Source: Sphingomonas sp. Y57 (lineage in GTDB: Bacteria; Pseudomonadota; Alphaproteobacteria; Sphingomonadales; Sphingomonadaceae). From it: a stretch of 64,000 nt of DNA. A program made the translations under genes and the position numbers. This document shows, in pieces, positions 8,729 to 17,278 of this stretch. The stretch lies in NCBI RefSeq assembly GCF_001015195.1, contig NZ_LDES01000075.1, positions 29,478 through 93,477 of the forward strand. The letters run 5' to 3'. Every line of letters begins with the position of its first letter. Position 1 is the stretch's first letter. The notes under the pieces are model-generated. The model saw only the letters and a program-made list of their open reading frames with translations. It was not told the origin of the DNA and did not search any database.

Positions 8729-9571
8729 TCAATCGAGCCCGGCGAAGGTGGAGGCCTGTTGCCCCACCAGCGTCACCTCGACGCGACGGTTCTGCTGCCG
8801 GCCGGCCGCATTCGCGTTGTCGGCGACAGGTTGCGTCTCGCCATGGCCGACCGCGGTAATCCGCTCCGGCCCGACGCCGAGGCCGGCGAGCGCGTTGCGC
8901 ACCGACTGGGCGCGTGCCTCGGAAAGCTGCTGGTTGTAGCCATCGGACCCCTGCGAATCGGTATGGCCGTCGATGCGGACCTTCACATCCTTGTTGGCCT
9001 GCAGATATTGGGCGAGCGGCCGCAGACGCTGCGCCGCACCGGGCTTGAGATCGGCCTTGCCGGTCTCGAACACCACGTCTTGGAGGACCAGCGTCGCGCC
9101 AAGCTGGGTCTGCCGCAGCTGATAGTCGCGCATCTCGGCTTTCAGCCGGGCGGCTTCGGCCTGCGCCGCGGCGGCATCGGCCTGGGCGCTGGCCGCCGCT
9201 GCCTGGGCATCGGCGAGCTGGGCGTTGCTACGCGACGCGGCGTCGGCCTTCGCCTGCTCCACGTCCTTCTTGAGCGTCGCCACCTTGGCGCGGGTGCGGG
9301 CGGTCTCGATCAGTGCGTCGATCTCACCCGCGACGGCCTCAGCCTGGCCGGCCTTGTCGTTGTCGAGCTTCTTGTCGAGCTTCGCGATCCGGTCCGCCGC
9401 GCGGTCCAGATAGACCGCACCATATTCGGCGACGCCGGGCTCGGCGCGGGCGACAGCGATCTTCTCGCGATATTGGTCGGTGATCAGCTTGTCGGTCTTG
9501 TCGGCCATCGCCGGAGTGGCGAGACCGGCCAGCGCAGTGGCGCCGGCGAGGGTGAGCATGAGCTTGTTCAT
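8729..9571 (-). CDS. OmpA-family peptidoglycan-binding protein
   Basis: Envelope protein of 280 residues with a signal peptide (MNKLMLTLAGATALAG...AMA) and a long Ala/Gln/Lys-rich coiled-coil middle. The C-terminal OmpA domain carries the peptidoglycan-binding pattern VRIDGHTDSQGSDGYNQQLS ... AQSVRNAL ... GHGETQPVADN. The ATG at 9571 is preceded by AGGAGAG. It has no beta-barrel and may be a periplasmic, peptidoglycan-attached protein. The DUF4398 gene lies 22 bases upstream in the same direction; the pairing DUF4398-OmpA is common and suggests a shared cell-envelope task. Confidence 0.88.
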   Translation of the reverse strand: MNKLMLTLAGATALAGLATPAMADKTDKLITDQYREKIAVARAEPGVAEYGAVYLDRAADRIAKLDKKLDNDKAGQAEAVAGEIDALIETARTRAKVATLKKDVEQAKADAASRSNAQLADAQAAAASAQADAAAAQAEAARLKAEMRDYQLRQTQLGATLVLQDVVFETGKADLKPGAAQRLRPLAQYLQANKDVKVRIDGHTDSQGSDGYNQQLSEARAQSVRNALAGLGVGPERITAVGHGETQPVADNANAAGRQQNRRVEVTLVGQQASTFAGLD

Positions 9572-9593
9572 TGCTTCTCTCCTGTCCGGGGCC

Positions 9594-9935
9594 TCAGTTC
9601 GACGCGATCTTGGAACGCTCGGCTTCGAGCGCCCGCGCCTCGGCGGTGGCGGTAGCGAGATCGGCCAGCGCCTCGGCCTGGCGGGCAAGCGCGAGAGCGA
9701 AGCGATCCTCGTCATCGCGGAACTTGGCATTGGCTTGTTCCAAGGTCGTCCGGCTGCGGTTCAGCACATCGCCGGCGTTGCCGCCGACGCCGGCCTTCTC
9801 CGCCGAATCGAGCTTCGCCTTGGCCGCCGCGATGGCGACGCGGGCATCGTCCTCATCCCCGGCCAGCGCCACGCCGGGCGCAACCGCGGACGTCAGTCCC
9901 GCTACGGCGAGACCGATCACAACCATCTTCCTCAT
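9594..9935 (-). CDS. DUF4398 domain protein
   Basis: Small exported protein of 113 residues with a signal peptide ending near GVALA. The remaining helical region is rich in Ala, Glu, Lys and Arg (alpha-helical hairpin, RVAIAAAKAKLDSAEKAG at its start), as in the DUF4398 family. It has no lipobox cysteine. It is co-directional with, and immediately upstream of, the OmpA-family gene, so the two are probably cotranscribed. The function is unknown. Confidence 0.72.
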   Translation of the reverse strand: MRKMVVIGLAVAGLTSAVAPGVALAGDEDDARVAIAAAKAKLDSAEKAGVGGNAGDVLNRSRTTLEQANAKFRDDEDRFALALARQAEALADLATATAEARALEAERSKIASN

Positions 9936-10069
9936 CGTACACTACTCCGTACTGGATACGCCTCGCGCTCCAACGGGGAGCATGTCGTTTCGGTTCCGCG
10001 GCGGCGGCCGGCGAACGATTGTGGAAACCGCCGAAAAGGCCTATCCTGCGGGCCTGGTCGGAGATGCCG

Positions 10070-11047
10070 ATGGAGAGGAAGCTTCCTGTTATCAAAGGCC
10101 TGGCCGCCTTCTGCGCCGCCAGCCTGATCGCCGCGACGGGCAGCGCCGCCACCGGCGATCCCGTGCCTTCGGCTCCGGAGACGATCCAGGGCAATCGCGA
10201 CATCAACAAGCGCCTGACCGTGCCGGTGACGATCGACGGCGGCGGCACCTATCAGTTCGTCGTCGACACCGGCGCCGAGCGCACGGTGCTGTCCCGCGAA
10301 CTGGCAGAGCGGCTGACCCTCGCCCCGGCCGCACCCGTCACCCTGCTCAGCATCGCCGGGCAGGACCAGGTTGCCACCGCGATCGTGCCGGGCCTGCGCC
10401 TCACCTCGAGCGGCAGCCGGATGGAGGCGTTCGAGGCGCCGCTGCTCTCCGAATATCATCTCGGCGCGGTCGGCATGCTCGGCATCGACAGCCTGCAGAC
10501 CAAACGCGTCGTGCTCGACTTCCGGGCGATGCGCATGTCGATCAGCGAGGCGCCCCGCTCGAACCGGGTCGCGACCGACGAGATCGTCGTCACCGCGCGG
10601 CGGCGGCTCGGCCAGCTCATCCTGGTCGATGCCGAGGCCGAGGGACAAAAGGTCAATGTCATCATCGACACGGGATCGGCGGTGTCGATCGGCAATCCGG
10701 CGCTGCGCGAGCGACTCGAACGGCGCAAGCGACTGGGCCCGGTCGTCCCGATCAGCATCACCAGCGTGACCGGCGGGCAGACCCCGGCCGACTACAGCTC
10801 GGTCCACGAGATTCGAATCGGCGGCGTCACGTTGAAGGACATGCCGATCGCCTTCGCCGACGCACAGATCTTCCACCGGCTGGGGCTCGACAACCGCCCG
10901 TCGGTGCTGCTCGGCATGGACGCACTGCGCCTGTTCGATCGCGTGTCGATCGACTTCGCCAACCGCAACGTCCGCTTCCTGATGCCGGGCGACGCCTGGC
11001 AGGTGGCGCCGCCGCAGCTTGCCGGGATGGTTCCGCACCGCGGCTGA
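10070..11047 (+). CDS. Retropepsin-like aspartic protease with two DTG motifs
   Basis: Secreted protein of 325 residues with a signal peptide (about 1-28). Two retropepsin-type half domains follow one another: FVVDTGAERTVLS with Asp66 and VIIDTGSAVSIGN with Asp200. Each is followed by the hydrophobic-Gly element of the fold (GAVGMLGID and SVLLGMDALRLFD). Two DTGs in one chain could form a pepsin-like pseudodimer instead of the usual retropepsin homodimer. The start at 10070 is chosen for a GGAG six bases upstream; an ATG at 10064 is possible. The substrate is unknown. Confidence 0.8.
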   Translation: MERKLPVIKGLAAFCAASLIAATGSAATGDPVPSAPETIQGNRDINKRLTVPVTIDGGGTYQFVVDTGAERTVLSRELAERLTLAPAAPVTLLSIAGQDQVATAIVPGLRLTSSGSRMEAFEAPLLSEYHLGAVGMLGIDSLQTKRVVLDFRAMRMSISEAPRSNRVATDEIVVTARRRLGQLILVDAEAEGQKVNVIIDTGSAVSIGNPALRERLERRKRLGPVVPISITSVTGGQTPADYSSVHEIRIGGVTLKDMPIAFADAQIFHRLGLDNRPSVLLGMDALRLFDRVSIDFANRNVRFLMPGDAWQVAPPQLAGMVPHRG

Positions 11048-11108
11048 AACTGACGGTTGGATGCGACCGCCGGCAAGGCTAGTCTGCGTCTTTCCGATGG
11101 AGAGTCCC

Positions 11109-11660
11109 ATGCGCCCGCTGCTGCCCGTCCTGAGCCTGATCGCCGCCTTCGCCCTGCCCGCCGCCGCGCCCGCGGCGCTCAAGGTCGGCGCCAAGGCGCC
11201 GGTCTTCGAGACGCGCGCGTCGCTCGCCGGGAAGGACTTCGACTTCTCGCTCGCGAGGGCGCTGAAGAAGGGGCCGGTGGTGCTCTATTTCTTCCCGGCC
11301 GCCTTCACCAAGGGCTGCACGGTCGAGGCGCATGAGTTCGCCGAGGCGACCGATGACTTCGCGAAGCTCGGCGCGACCGTGGTTGGCATGGCAGCCGACC
11401 CGATCGAGAAGCTCAACCAGTTCTCGGTCCAGGAATGCCGCAACAAATTTGCGGTCGGCGTCGCCATCCCGGCGATGATCAAGGGCTATGACGTCGCGCT
11501 GGAGGCGGGGCTCATCCCCAACGTCACCGGGCGCACCAACCGCACCTCCTATGTGATCGCCCCGGACGGGCGGATCGTCTTCGTCCATTCGGAGCTGGGC
11601 GTCGCCGGCCATGTCAGCGGCACGATGAACGCGGTCAAGGCGCTGAAGGCCAAGCGCTGA
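11109..11660 (+). CDS. Exported peroxiredoxin (AhpC/TSA, BCP-like)
   Basis: Thioredoxin-fold peroxidase of 183 residues that reduces hydroperoxides. It has a signal peptide (AAFALPAAAPAA), so it should act in the periplasm. The peroxidatic cysteine lies in FFPAAFTKGCTVEAHEFAE, the BCP-type FxPxxFTxGCTxE motif; a second cysteine (QECRNKF) may be resolving. The ATG at 11109 is favoured over the one at 11097 because GGAGAG stands seven bases before it. The following gene begins two bases past the stop. Confidence 0.85.
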   Translation: MRPLLPVLSLIAAFALPAAAPAALKVGAKAPVFETRASLAGKDFDFSLARALKKGPVVLYFFPAAFTKGCTVEAHEFAEATDDFAKLGATVVGMAADPIEKLNQFSVQECRNKFAVGVAIPAMIKGYDVALEAGLIPNVTGRTNRTSYVIAPDGRIVFVHSELGVAGHVSGTMNAVKALKAKR

Positions 11661-11662
11661 AG

Positions 11663-12328
11663 ATGGTTCCGAGGATGGCGGCGCGTCCGGCCGCCGCGCT
11701 GCTGCTGGCGCTTGCTCCGGCGGGTGCGCTGGCGGCTCCGCTGGACGGATATGTCCGCAGGCTCGAATATGCCGCGCTGGTCAGCGACCTCAACGCCCGT
11801 CTGCTCGCGACACGGAGCGCGACGCAGACGCTCGAGGGCTGGTGTCGTCTGCATCGCCTCGCCGACCGGCCGGCGATCGTCGCCGAGCGGATCGCCGGGG
11901 CCGACAAGCCGATCAGCGCCGAGCAGCGCGGCCGGCTCGGCATCGGCGCCGACGAGCCGGTCCGCTACCGCCACGTCCGGCTGCGCTGCGGCGACCGCGT
12001 CCTGTCGGAAGCCGACAACTGGTACGTGCCATCGCGGCTGACACCGGAGATGAACGCGTTGCTGGATGGCGGCGATACGCCGTTCGGCACCGTCGTCGCA
12101 CCGCTCGGAATAGCCCGGCGCCCCATGTCCGCCGAGCAATTATGGTGGCCGCTCGCCGAAGGGTGGGAGATGTACCGCGACATCGAAGCCGCCGACCGCA
12201 GCCTGCCCTCGGTCCCGGCCGAGCTGATCCGCCACCGCGCGATCGTCGTCGACCGGAGCGGACGGCCGATCGCCGAGGTCGCCGAGACCTATGGCGCGCC
12301 GCTGCTCGATTTCATGAGTGCCCGATAG
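11663..12328 (+). CDS. Secreted protein of unknown function, weak chorismate-lyase (UTRA-fold) resemblance
   Basis: Protein of 221 residues with a signal peptide (about 1-24, ending ALAAP). The central part (VRYRHVRLRCGDRVLSEADN, then YVPSRLTPEMN and DTPFGTVV) recalls the strand order of the chorismate-lyase/UTRA fold, in which an R-x-L-G-x-V segment precedes an acidic C-terminal strand. The catalytic set of UbiC cannot be confirmed and an exported location would be odd for UbiC. It starts two bases after the peroxiredoxin stop, so cotranscription is likely. Confidence 0.55.
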   Translation: MVPRMAARPAAALLLALAPAGALAAPLDGYVRRLEYAALVSDLNARLLATRSATQTLEGWCRLHRLADRPAIVAERIAGADKPISAEQRGRLGIGADEPVRYRHVRLRCGDRVLSEADNWYVPSRLTPEMNALLDGGDTPFGTVVAPLGIARRPMSAEQLWWPLAEGWEMYRDIEAADRSLPSVPAELIRHRAIVVDRSGRPIAEVAETYGAPLLDFMSAR

Positions 12329-12395
12329 TTTTTCTGTCGCGGCGGGCGGGCGCGGCGCGGTTGGCAGGGACGCCGCGCCTGCCTACCTTCTCCAC

Positions 12396-13430
12396 ATGAC
12401 CGAACCCGCGCCCTTCCGCCTCTCCGTCCTCGACCAGTCCCCCGTCGCCGACGGCAGCGACGCGGCCGAAACCGTCCGCAACACGCTCGATCTCGCGCGG
12501 ACCTGCGATGCGCTCGGCTATGACCGCTACTGGCTGGCCGAGCATCATGCCTCGATGAGCATCATCGGCGTCGCGCCAGAGGTATTGATCGGGCCGGTGG
12601 CGCTGGCGACCAAGCGGATCAGGGTCGGATCGGGCGGGATCATGCTGCCCCATTTCTCGCCCTTCAAGATCGCCGAGACCTTCCGGCTGCTCGGGGCGAT
12701 CGCGCCGGGGCGGATCGACCTCGGCCTCGGCCGCGCGCCAGGATCGGACCAGCGCACCGCCTATGCGCTCCAGCGGGATCGATCGCGCCGCATCCCGCCC
12801 GACGATTTCCCTCAGAACGTGAACGAGCTGCTCGGCTATCTCTCCGACAGCCTGCCCGCCGACCATCCCTTCGCGCCGCTCGCCCGCTCGCTGCCCGACG
12901 GAACGCAGGGCTCACCCGATCCCTGGATGCTCGGCTCCTCGCCCGACAGCGCGCGCTGGGCGGGCGAACTCGGCCTGCCCTATTGCATCGCCGACTTCAT
13001 CAACGCGCAGGCAGTGCCGCTCGCCGACATCTACCGCCGCGCCTTCCGCCCGTCGCGCTGGGCGAGCGAGCCGCACCTGATGGTCGCCAGTTGGGCGATC
13101 GCGGCCGACGATCGCGCCGAGGCCGAGGAACTGGCGCTGCCCTTCGCGATGATGTTCGCGCACCTGCTGCGCGGCGACACGATCCGGGTGCCCTCGGTCG
13201 AGACCGCGCGCGCCTGGAACGCCGCCAACCCCGGGGCGCCGCGCCGCGACCGCCGCCTGCTGCTCGGCGACGGCCGCGAGGTCCGCGCCGGGGTCGAGCA
13301 GGTCGCCGAGCTCTACGGCGCGCAGGAGATGATGCTGGTCAACATCATGCCCGACCACGCCAAACGGCGCCGCTCTTACGAGATGGTCGCCGAGGCCTTC
13401 GGGATGACGCGGACGCCGGCGGCGGCGTGA
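12396..13430 (+). CDS. LLM-class flavin-dependent oxidoreductase
   Basis: Luciferase-like monooxygenase-fold enzyme of 344 residues, cytoplasmic, expected to use reduced FMN. Family motifs are present: LSVLDQSPVADGSDAAETVRN at the N terminus, YWLAEHH, IRVGSGGIMLPHFSP, and RIDLGLGRAPG. This pattern matches the large group of LLM oxidoreductases often annotated as alkanal-monooxygenase-like (MsnO8 type). The ATG at 12396 matches the conserved N terminus; an upstream extension to 12318 has no family support. The substrate is not determinable from sequence. Confidence 0.87.
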   Translation: MTEPAPFRLSVLDQSPVADGSDAAETVRNTLDLARTCDALGYDRYWLAEHHASMSIIGVAPEVLIGPVALATKRIRVGSGGIMLPHFSPFKIAETFRLLGAIAPGRIDLGLGRAPGSDQRTAYALQRDRSRRIPPDDFPQNVNELLGYLSDSLPADHPFAPLARSLPDGTQGSPDPWMLGSSPDSARWAGELGLPYCIADFINAQAVPLADIYRRAFRPSRWASEPHLMVASWAIAADDRAEAEELALPFAMMFAHLLRGDTIRVPSVETARAWNAANPGAPRRDRRLLLGDGREVRAGVEQVAELYGAQEMMLVNIMPDHAKRRRSYEMVAEAFGMTRTPAAA

Positions 13431-13447
13431 GGTAAGCTGCCCCCTCC

Positions 13448-13518
13448 CCGTTCGTGTCGAGCGCAGTCGAGACACGTTCCGGGAGCCCGCGTCCCTCGAC
13501 TTCGCTCGGGACGAACGG
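13448..13518. repeat. REP/BIME-like inverted repeat, copy A (71 bp)
   Basis: A 71-bp unit begins CCGTTCGTGTCGAGCGCAG and ends CGCTCGGGACGAACGG, its arms being imperfect reverse complements. It lies between convergent genes. It differs at about four positions from the unit at 18900-18970; a half unit is at 751-777. Confidence 0.75.
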
Positions 13519-13540
13519 AATCCCGCGGGGATAGGCCAGC

Positions 13541-14338
13541 CTACCCCAACCGCTCGATCAGCGCCTGCGCCCCCGCCGGATTGCGCTCCTTCGCCCCGGC
13601 GATGAGGAACAGGAAGACGTCGCGGCCGCCGGCCTCGCCGTTCGCCGGCGGGCCGGCATAGGGCAGCCCTTCGGGCGCCTCGCCCGAAGCCCAGGATCGG
13701 GCGATCCCGGCCCAGCGGTCGAGCGCCGTCGCGGCATAGCCGGTCGGCACCTCGGCGCTGGTCCGCTGGAGCCGCGCATAGACGAAGGGCGCGGTCAGGT
13801 CGGCGATCATCGGATAGGTCTCATGATCGGCGAACACGACCGCGCAGCCGCGCTCGCGCGCCAGATCGACGAAGGCGGGGCAGACGAAGCTGTCGTGCCG
13901 CACCTCCAGCGCATGGCGCAGCGCCACCCCCTCCTGCTCCGCCGGCAGCAGGTCGAGGAAGCGGGCGAAGTCGTCGGGCTCGAATTTCTTGGTGCCCATG
14001 AACTGCCACAGGATCGGGCCGAGCTTCGGCCCCAGCTCCGCAATCCCCTGCCCGACGAACTTGGCGATCGACTCCGCCCCGTCGGCCAGGACCTTGCGGT
14101 TGGTGCAGAAGCGCGAGGCCTTGACCGTGAAGACGAAGCCGTCGGGTACGGTCGCGGCCCATTTCTGCCAGCTCTCGCGCTTCTGCGTGCCGTAATAGGT
14201 GCCGTTGATCTCGATCCCGGTCAGGCGCTGAGCGGCATATTCGAGCTCGCGGGCATGGGGCAGGCCCTTGGGATAGAAATTGTCGCGCCACGGCTCATAG
14301 GTCCAGCCGCCGACGCCGACATGGATGGCACCCGCCAT
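13541..14338 (-). CDS. DUF72 family protein
   Basis: Protein of 265 residues, a TIM-barrel of the DUF72/YecE family. Recognisable segments are HVGVGGWTYEPWRDNFYP at the N terminus, the Glu-Asn-Gly strand GIEINGTYYGTQKRESW, FTVKASRFCTNRK, LGPILWQF, ALEVRHDSF and VFADHE. The biochemical function of the family is not established. The ATG at 14338 shares one base with the stop of the GFA-type gene upstream, so they are cotranscribed. Confidence 0.87.
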   Translation of the reverse strand: MAGAIHVGVGGWTYEPWRDNFYPKGLPHARELEYAAQRLTGIEINGTYYGTQKRESWQKWAATVPDGFVFTVKASRFCTNRKVLADGAESIAKFVGQGIAELGPKLGPILWQFMGTKKFEPDDFARFLDLLPAEQEGVALRHALEVRHDSFVCPAFVDLARERGCAVVFADHETYPMIADLTAPFVYARLQRTSAEVPTGYAATALDRWAGIARSWASGEAPEGLPYAGPPANGEAGGRDVFLFLIAGAKERNPAGAQALIERLG

Positions 14339-14688
14339 CAGAAGCTCGCCCCGTCGACCTTCTGGATCTCCAGCGCGTCCGGATCGATCGCGTCGACGCA
14401 GCGCAGATTGATCGCCGCCATCTCGCTGCCGTCGGGGCCCTTGCCGATCGCGAAGGATTGAGTGCCGCAGGTCGTGCAGAAGCGATGTTCGATCGCGTGC
14501 TTGTGGAAGAAATAGCTCTTCAGATCGTCCTCGCCCCGTTCCAGCCGGAATTGTGCCGCCGGGAAGAAGGCGAGAAGGAAGCCCTTGCGACGGCAATGCG
14601 AGCAGTTGCACGCCATCGCCTGGGCCGGCACGTCCGCGTCGACCGTATAGGCCACCTTGCCGCAGTGGCAGCTTCCTTCGAACGCCAT
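14338..14688 (-). CDS. GFA-family zinc protein (glutathione-dependent formaldehyde-activating enzyme-like)
   Basis: Zinc protein of 116 residues. It shows the GFA cysteine set: CHCG near residue 8, CNCSHC near 30 and CTTCG near 75, which bind structural and catalytic zinc ions in the family. The family includes glutathione-dependent formaldehyde-activating enzyme, but most members have no proven substrate. The ATG at 14688 is chosen because GGGAGAG precedes it. It is cotranscribed with the DUF72 gene. Confidence 0.85.
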   Translation of the reverse strand: MAFEGSCHCGKVAYTVDADVPAQAMACNCSHCRRKGFLLAFFPAAQFRLERGEDDLKSYFFHKHAIEHRFCTTCGTQSFAIGKGPDGSEMAAINLRCVDAIDPDALEIQKVDGASF

Positions 14689-14701
14689 GATCGTCTCTCC
14701 C

Positions 14702-15055
14702 TCAATTCTCGACGAAGGCCTTGAACCCGCCATAGATCAAGCGCTTCCCATCGAACGGCGCATTCTCCATGTCGTGCTTCATCCGCGGGTCCTCCATCAC
14801 CTTCTTGTTGATGGCGTCACGGGCTTCGCGCGATTCATAGGTGATCCAGGAAAAGACCACCGTCTCGTCGTCCTTCAGATGGACCGCGCGGGGGAAGCTG
14901 GTCAATTCCCCTACCGACACGTCGTCGGCCAGCGCCTCGACATAGGACAGCGCGCCATGGCTCATCCACACGTCGCGCGCGCGCTCCGCCAGTGCCGTGT
15001 AATCGTCGAGCCTGTCCTTCGCCACCGCGACGATGAATCCGTCCACATAAGGCAT
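14702..15055 (-). CDS. DUF1428 family protein
   Basis: Small protein of 117 residues with the ferredoxin-like (dimeric alpha-beta barrel) DUF1428/YbaA pattern: MPYVDGFIVAVAKDRLDDY at the N terminus, VFSWITYESREARDAI, and the C-terminal DGKRLIYGGF. Its function is unknown. It is 13 bases upstream of the GFA-type gene and probably heads a three-gene unit (DUF1428, GFA, DUF72). Confidence 0.88.
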   Translation of the reverse strand: MPYVDGFIVAVAKDRLDDYTALAERARDVWMSHGALSYVEALADDVSVGELTSFPRAVHLKDDETVVFSWITYESREARDAINKKVMEDPRMKHDMENAPFDGKRLIYGGFKAFVEN

Positions 15056-15130
15056 GTCCGTCTCCTCTCCTTTTCGCGAACCGCATCATAGCGCATCCGC
15101 ATGACAAGGACGGAGCCGTCGGCTCCGATC

Positions 15131-16027
15131 CTACACGCCGCGCCGTGTGAATCCGTCGGCCGGCCGGCTTTCGATCAGGTCGACGAGGATACGGATCGCC
15201 GGCCGGTCGCGCACCGCCCTGCCTGCATGCTCCCCGAACAGCAGGCCGATGTCGCGCGTAAAGGCGAAATCGCTCAGGCGGGGGCGCACCACGCCCGGCG
15301 CCTGAAAGCTCTCCGGCATCACCGTCACGCCCAGCCCGGCGCGAACGAGGCGTAGCGCGCGATCGTCGCTGGTGACGCGTGCCGGAAAGAAGGGACGCAC
15401 GCCGCGCGCCGTAAAGTAGCGGCTCGTGTCCGACAGCAGCTCGCAATGGCGCCGCACGATCATCGGCTCGCCCGCGAGTTCGGCCCCGTTGATCATCTCG
15501 CGATCGGCAAGCCGGTGGTTCGCGGCCATCGCCAGCGCATAACCCTCTGTGAACAGCCGTTCGGCCGGCAACCGACTGTCGCCGCGCAGGATGGTCAGCG
15601 CGACGTCGAGACTGCCCCGAGCCAGCCGTTCGGCCAACTCGCGTTCCCGCCCCTCGACCAGCTCGACCCGCTCGCCGCCGCCGCTGTCGCGCAGCCGCGC
15701 GATATAGTCCTCGATCCATGCCGCGGGGATCGATCCCAGCACGCCCAGCCGCACCGTCGCCGGCGCAGCGGTCGACTGCACCGCGCGCTCGGCGGCCGCG
15801 AACTCGGCCTCGATCCGGCGCGCGTGGCCGGCAAGGTCGACCGCCGCCGCGGTCAGCTCCACCCGCCGGTTGGTGCGAATGAACAAAGGACGGCCGAGCA
15901 AGGTTTCGAGCTTGGCGATTCCGGCGGACAAGGTAGGCTGCGATACGTTGCAGGATGCCGCCGCCTTGGAGAAATTGCCCTGGTCGATCACTGCCAGGAA
16001 ATACCGGAGAAGATAACGGTCGATCAT
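15131..16027 (-). CDS. LysR-family transcriptional regulator
   Basis: Regulator of 298 residues. An N-terminal winged helix-turn-helix (YFLAVIDQGNFSKAAASCNV then SQPTLSAGIAKLETLLGRPLF) precedes a periplasmic-binding-protein-like effector domain (about 90-290). It is divergent from the isovaleryl-CoA dehydrogenase gene across 93 bases. A perfect palindrome with the LysR T-N11-A pattern overlaps its own start codon, which suggests autorepression and control of the leucine-catabolic genes. The effector (possibly a CoA ester or branched-chain acid) is inference. Confidence 0.9.
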   Translation of the reverse strand: MIDRYLLRYFLAVIDQGNFSKAAASCNVSQPTLSAGIAKLETLLGRPLFIRTNRRVELTAAAVDLAGHARRIEAEFAAAERAVQSTAAPATVRLGVLGSIPAAWIEDYIARLRDSGGGERVELVEGRERELAERLARGSLDVALTILRGDSRLPAERLFTEGYALAMAANHRLADREMINGAELAGEPMIVRRHCELLSDTSRYFTARGVRPFFPARVTSDDRALRLVRAGLGVTVMPESFQAPGVVRPRLSDFAFTRDIGLLFGEHAGRAVRDRPAIRILVDLIESRPADGFTRRGV

Positions 16028-16042
16028 AGATAGGGTCTATGA
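16024..16042. promoter_or_regulatory. Candidate LysR operator between lysR and isovaleryl-CoA dehydrogenase
   Basis: Perfect palindrome TCATAGA-TAGGG-TCTATGA containing the T-N11-A LysR core (ATAG-N7-CTAT). It covers the ATG of the LysR gene (16025-16027) and lies about 80 bases upstream of the divergent dehydrogenase gene. Confidence 0.6.
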
Positions 16043-16120
16043 TGTTCCCTTATCCCTTTCAATTTTTCTTATGAACACGGCTGAATTATCAGGACGGCCC
16101 TGAATATCGGAGAGGGTGCC

Positions 16121-17278
16121 ATGGCAGATTTCGATTTCGCGCTGGGCGATATGGCGGACGCGATCCGCGACACGACGGCACGCTTCGCCGCCGACCGGAT
16201 CGCCCCGCTCGCGGCGAGGATCGACGCAGAGGACTGGTTCCCGCGCGAGATCTGGCCGGAAATGGGCGCACTCGGCCTGCACGGCATCACGGTGGACGAG
16301 GCCGATGGCGGCTTGGGCCTCGGCTATCTCGAACATGTCGTGGCCCAGGAGGAGGTGGCCCGCGCATCGGCTTCGATCGGTCTCAGCTACGGCGCCCATT
16401 CGAACCTGTGCGTCAACCAGATCCGCCGCTGGGCGACCGCCGAGCAGAAGGCCCGCTACCTCCCCAAGCTGATCTCGGGCGAGCATGTCGGCAGCCTCGC
16501 CATGTCGGAGGCGGGGGCCGGCTCCGACGTCGTCTCGATGAAGCTGCGCGCCGAGAAGAAGGGCGACCGCTACGTCCTCAACGGGACCAAATTCTGGATC
16601 ACCAACGCGACCTATGCTGACACGCTGGTGGTCTATGCCAAGACCGGCGCCAATGACGACAAAGCCTCGCGCGCCATCACCACCTTCATTATCGAGAAGG
16701 ATTTCAAGGGTTTCTCGATCGGGCAGAAGATCGACAAGGTCGGCATGCGCGGGTCCCCCACCGCCGAGCTGGTGTTCGACGATTGCGAGGTGCCCGAGGA
16801 GAACGTCATGGGTCCGGTCGGCGGCGGCGTCGGCGTGCTGATGTCGGGCCTCGACTATGAGCGGACCGTGCTCGCCGGCATCCAGCTCGGCATCATGCAG
16901 GCCTGCCTCGACACGGTCCTGCCCTATGTCCGCGATCGCAAGCAGTTCGGCCAGCCGATCGGCGCCTTCCAGCTGATGCAGGCGAAGGTCGCCGACATGT
17001 ATGTCGCGCTCAATTCGGCGCGCGCCTATGTCTATGCGGTGGCGAAGAATTGCGACGCCGGTCGGACGACCCGCTTCGACGCGGCCGGCGCGATCCTGCT
17101 TGCCAGCGAGAATGCCGTGAAGGTCGCCAACGAGGCGGTCCAGGCGCTGGGCGGCGCGGGCTATACCAAGGACTGGCCGGTCGAGCGCTACATGCGCGAC
17201 GCCAAGCTGCTCGATATCGGCGCGGGCACCAACGAGATCCGCCGCATGCTGATCGGCCGGGAAGTCATCGGGGCATGA
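16121..17278 (+). CDS. liuA: Isovaleryl-CoA dehydrogenase
   Basis: FAD-dependent acyl-CoA dehydrogenase of 385 residues that converts isovaleryl-CoA to 3-methylcrotonyl-CoA in leucine catabolism. Family motifs are [24 protein letters not shown], and the C-terminal [16 protein letters not shown]. The catalytic base Glu247 stands in [10 protein letters not shown], the position that distinguishes isovaleryl-CoA from short-chain enzymes. GGAGAGGGTGCC precedes the ATG at 16121. Its stop overlaps the start of the carboxylase beta gene by four bases, and the next two genes encode the following pathway enzyme. Confidence 0.95.
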   Translation: MADFDFALGDMADAIRDTTARFAADRIAPLAARIDAEDWFPREIWPEMGALGLHGITVDEADGGLGLGYLEHVVAQEEVARASASIGLSYGAHSNLCVNQIRRWATAEQKARYLPKLISGEHVGSLAMSEAGAGSDVVSMKLRAEKKGDRYVLNGTKFWITNATYADTLVVYAKTGANDDKASRAITTFIIEKDFKGFSIGQKIDKVGMRGSPTAELVFDDCEVPEENVMGPVGGGVGVLMSGLDYERTVLAGIQLGIMQACLDTVLPYVRDRKQFGQPIGAFQLMQAKVADMYVALNSARAYVYAVAKNCDAGRTTRFDAAGAILLASENAVKVANEAVQALGGAGYTKDWPVERYMRDAKLLDIGAGTNEIRRMLIGREVIGA

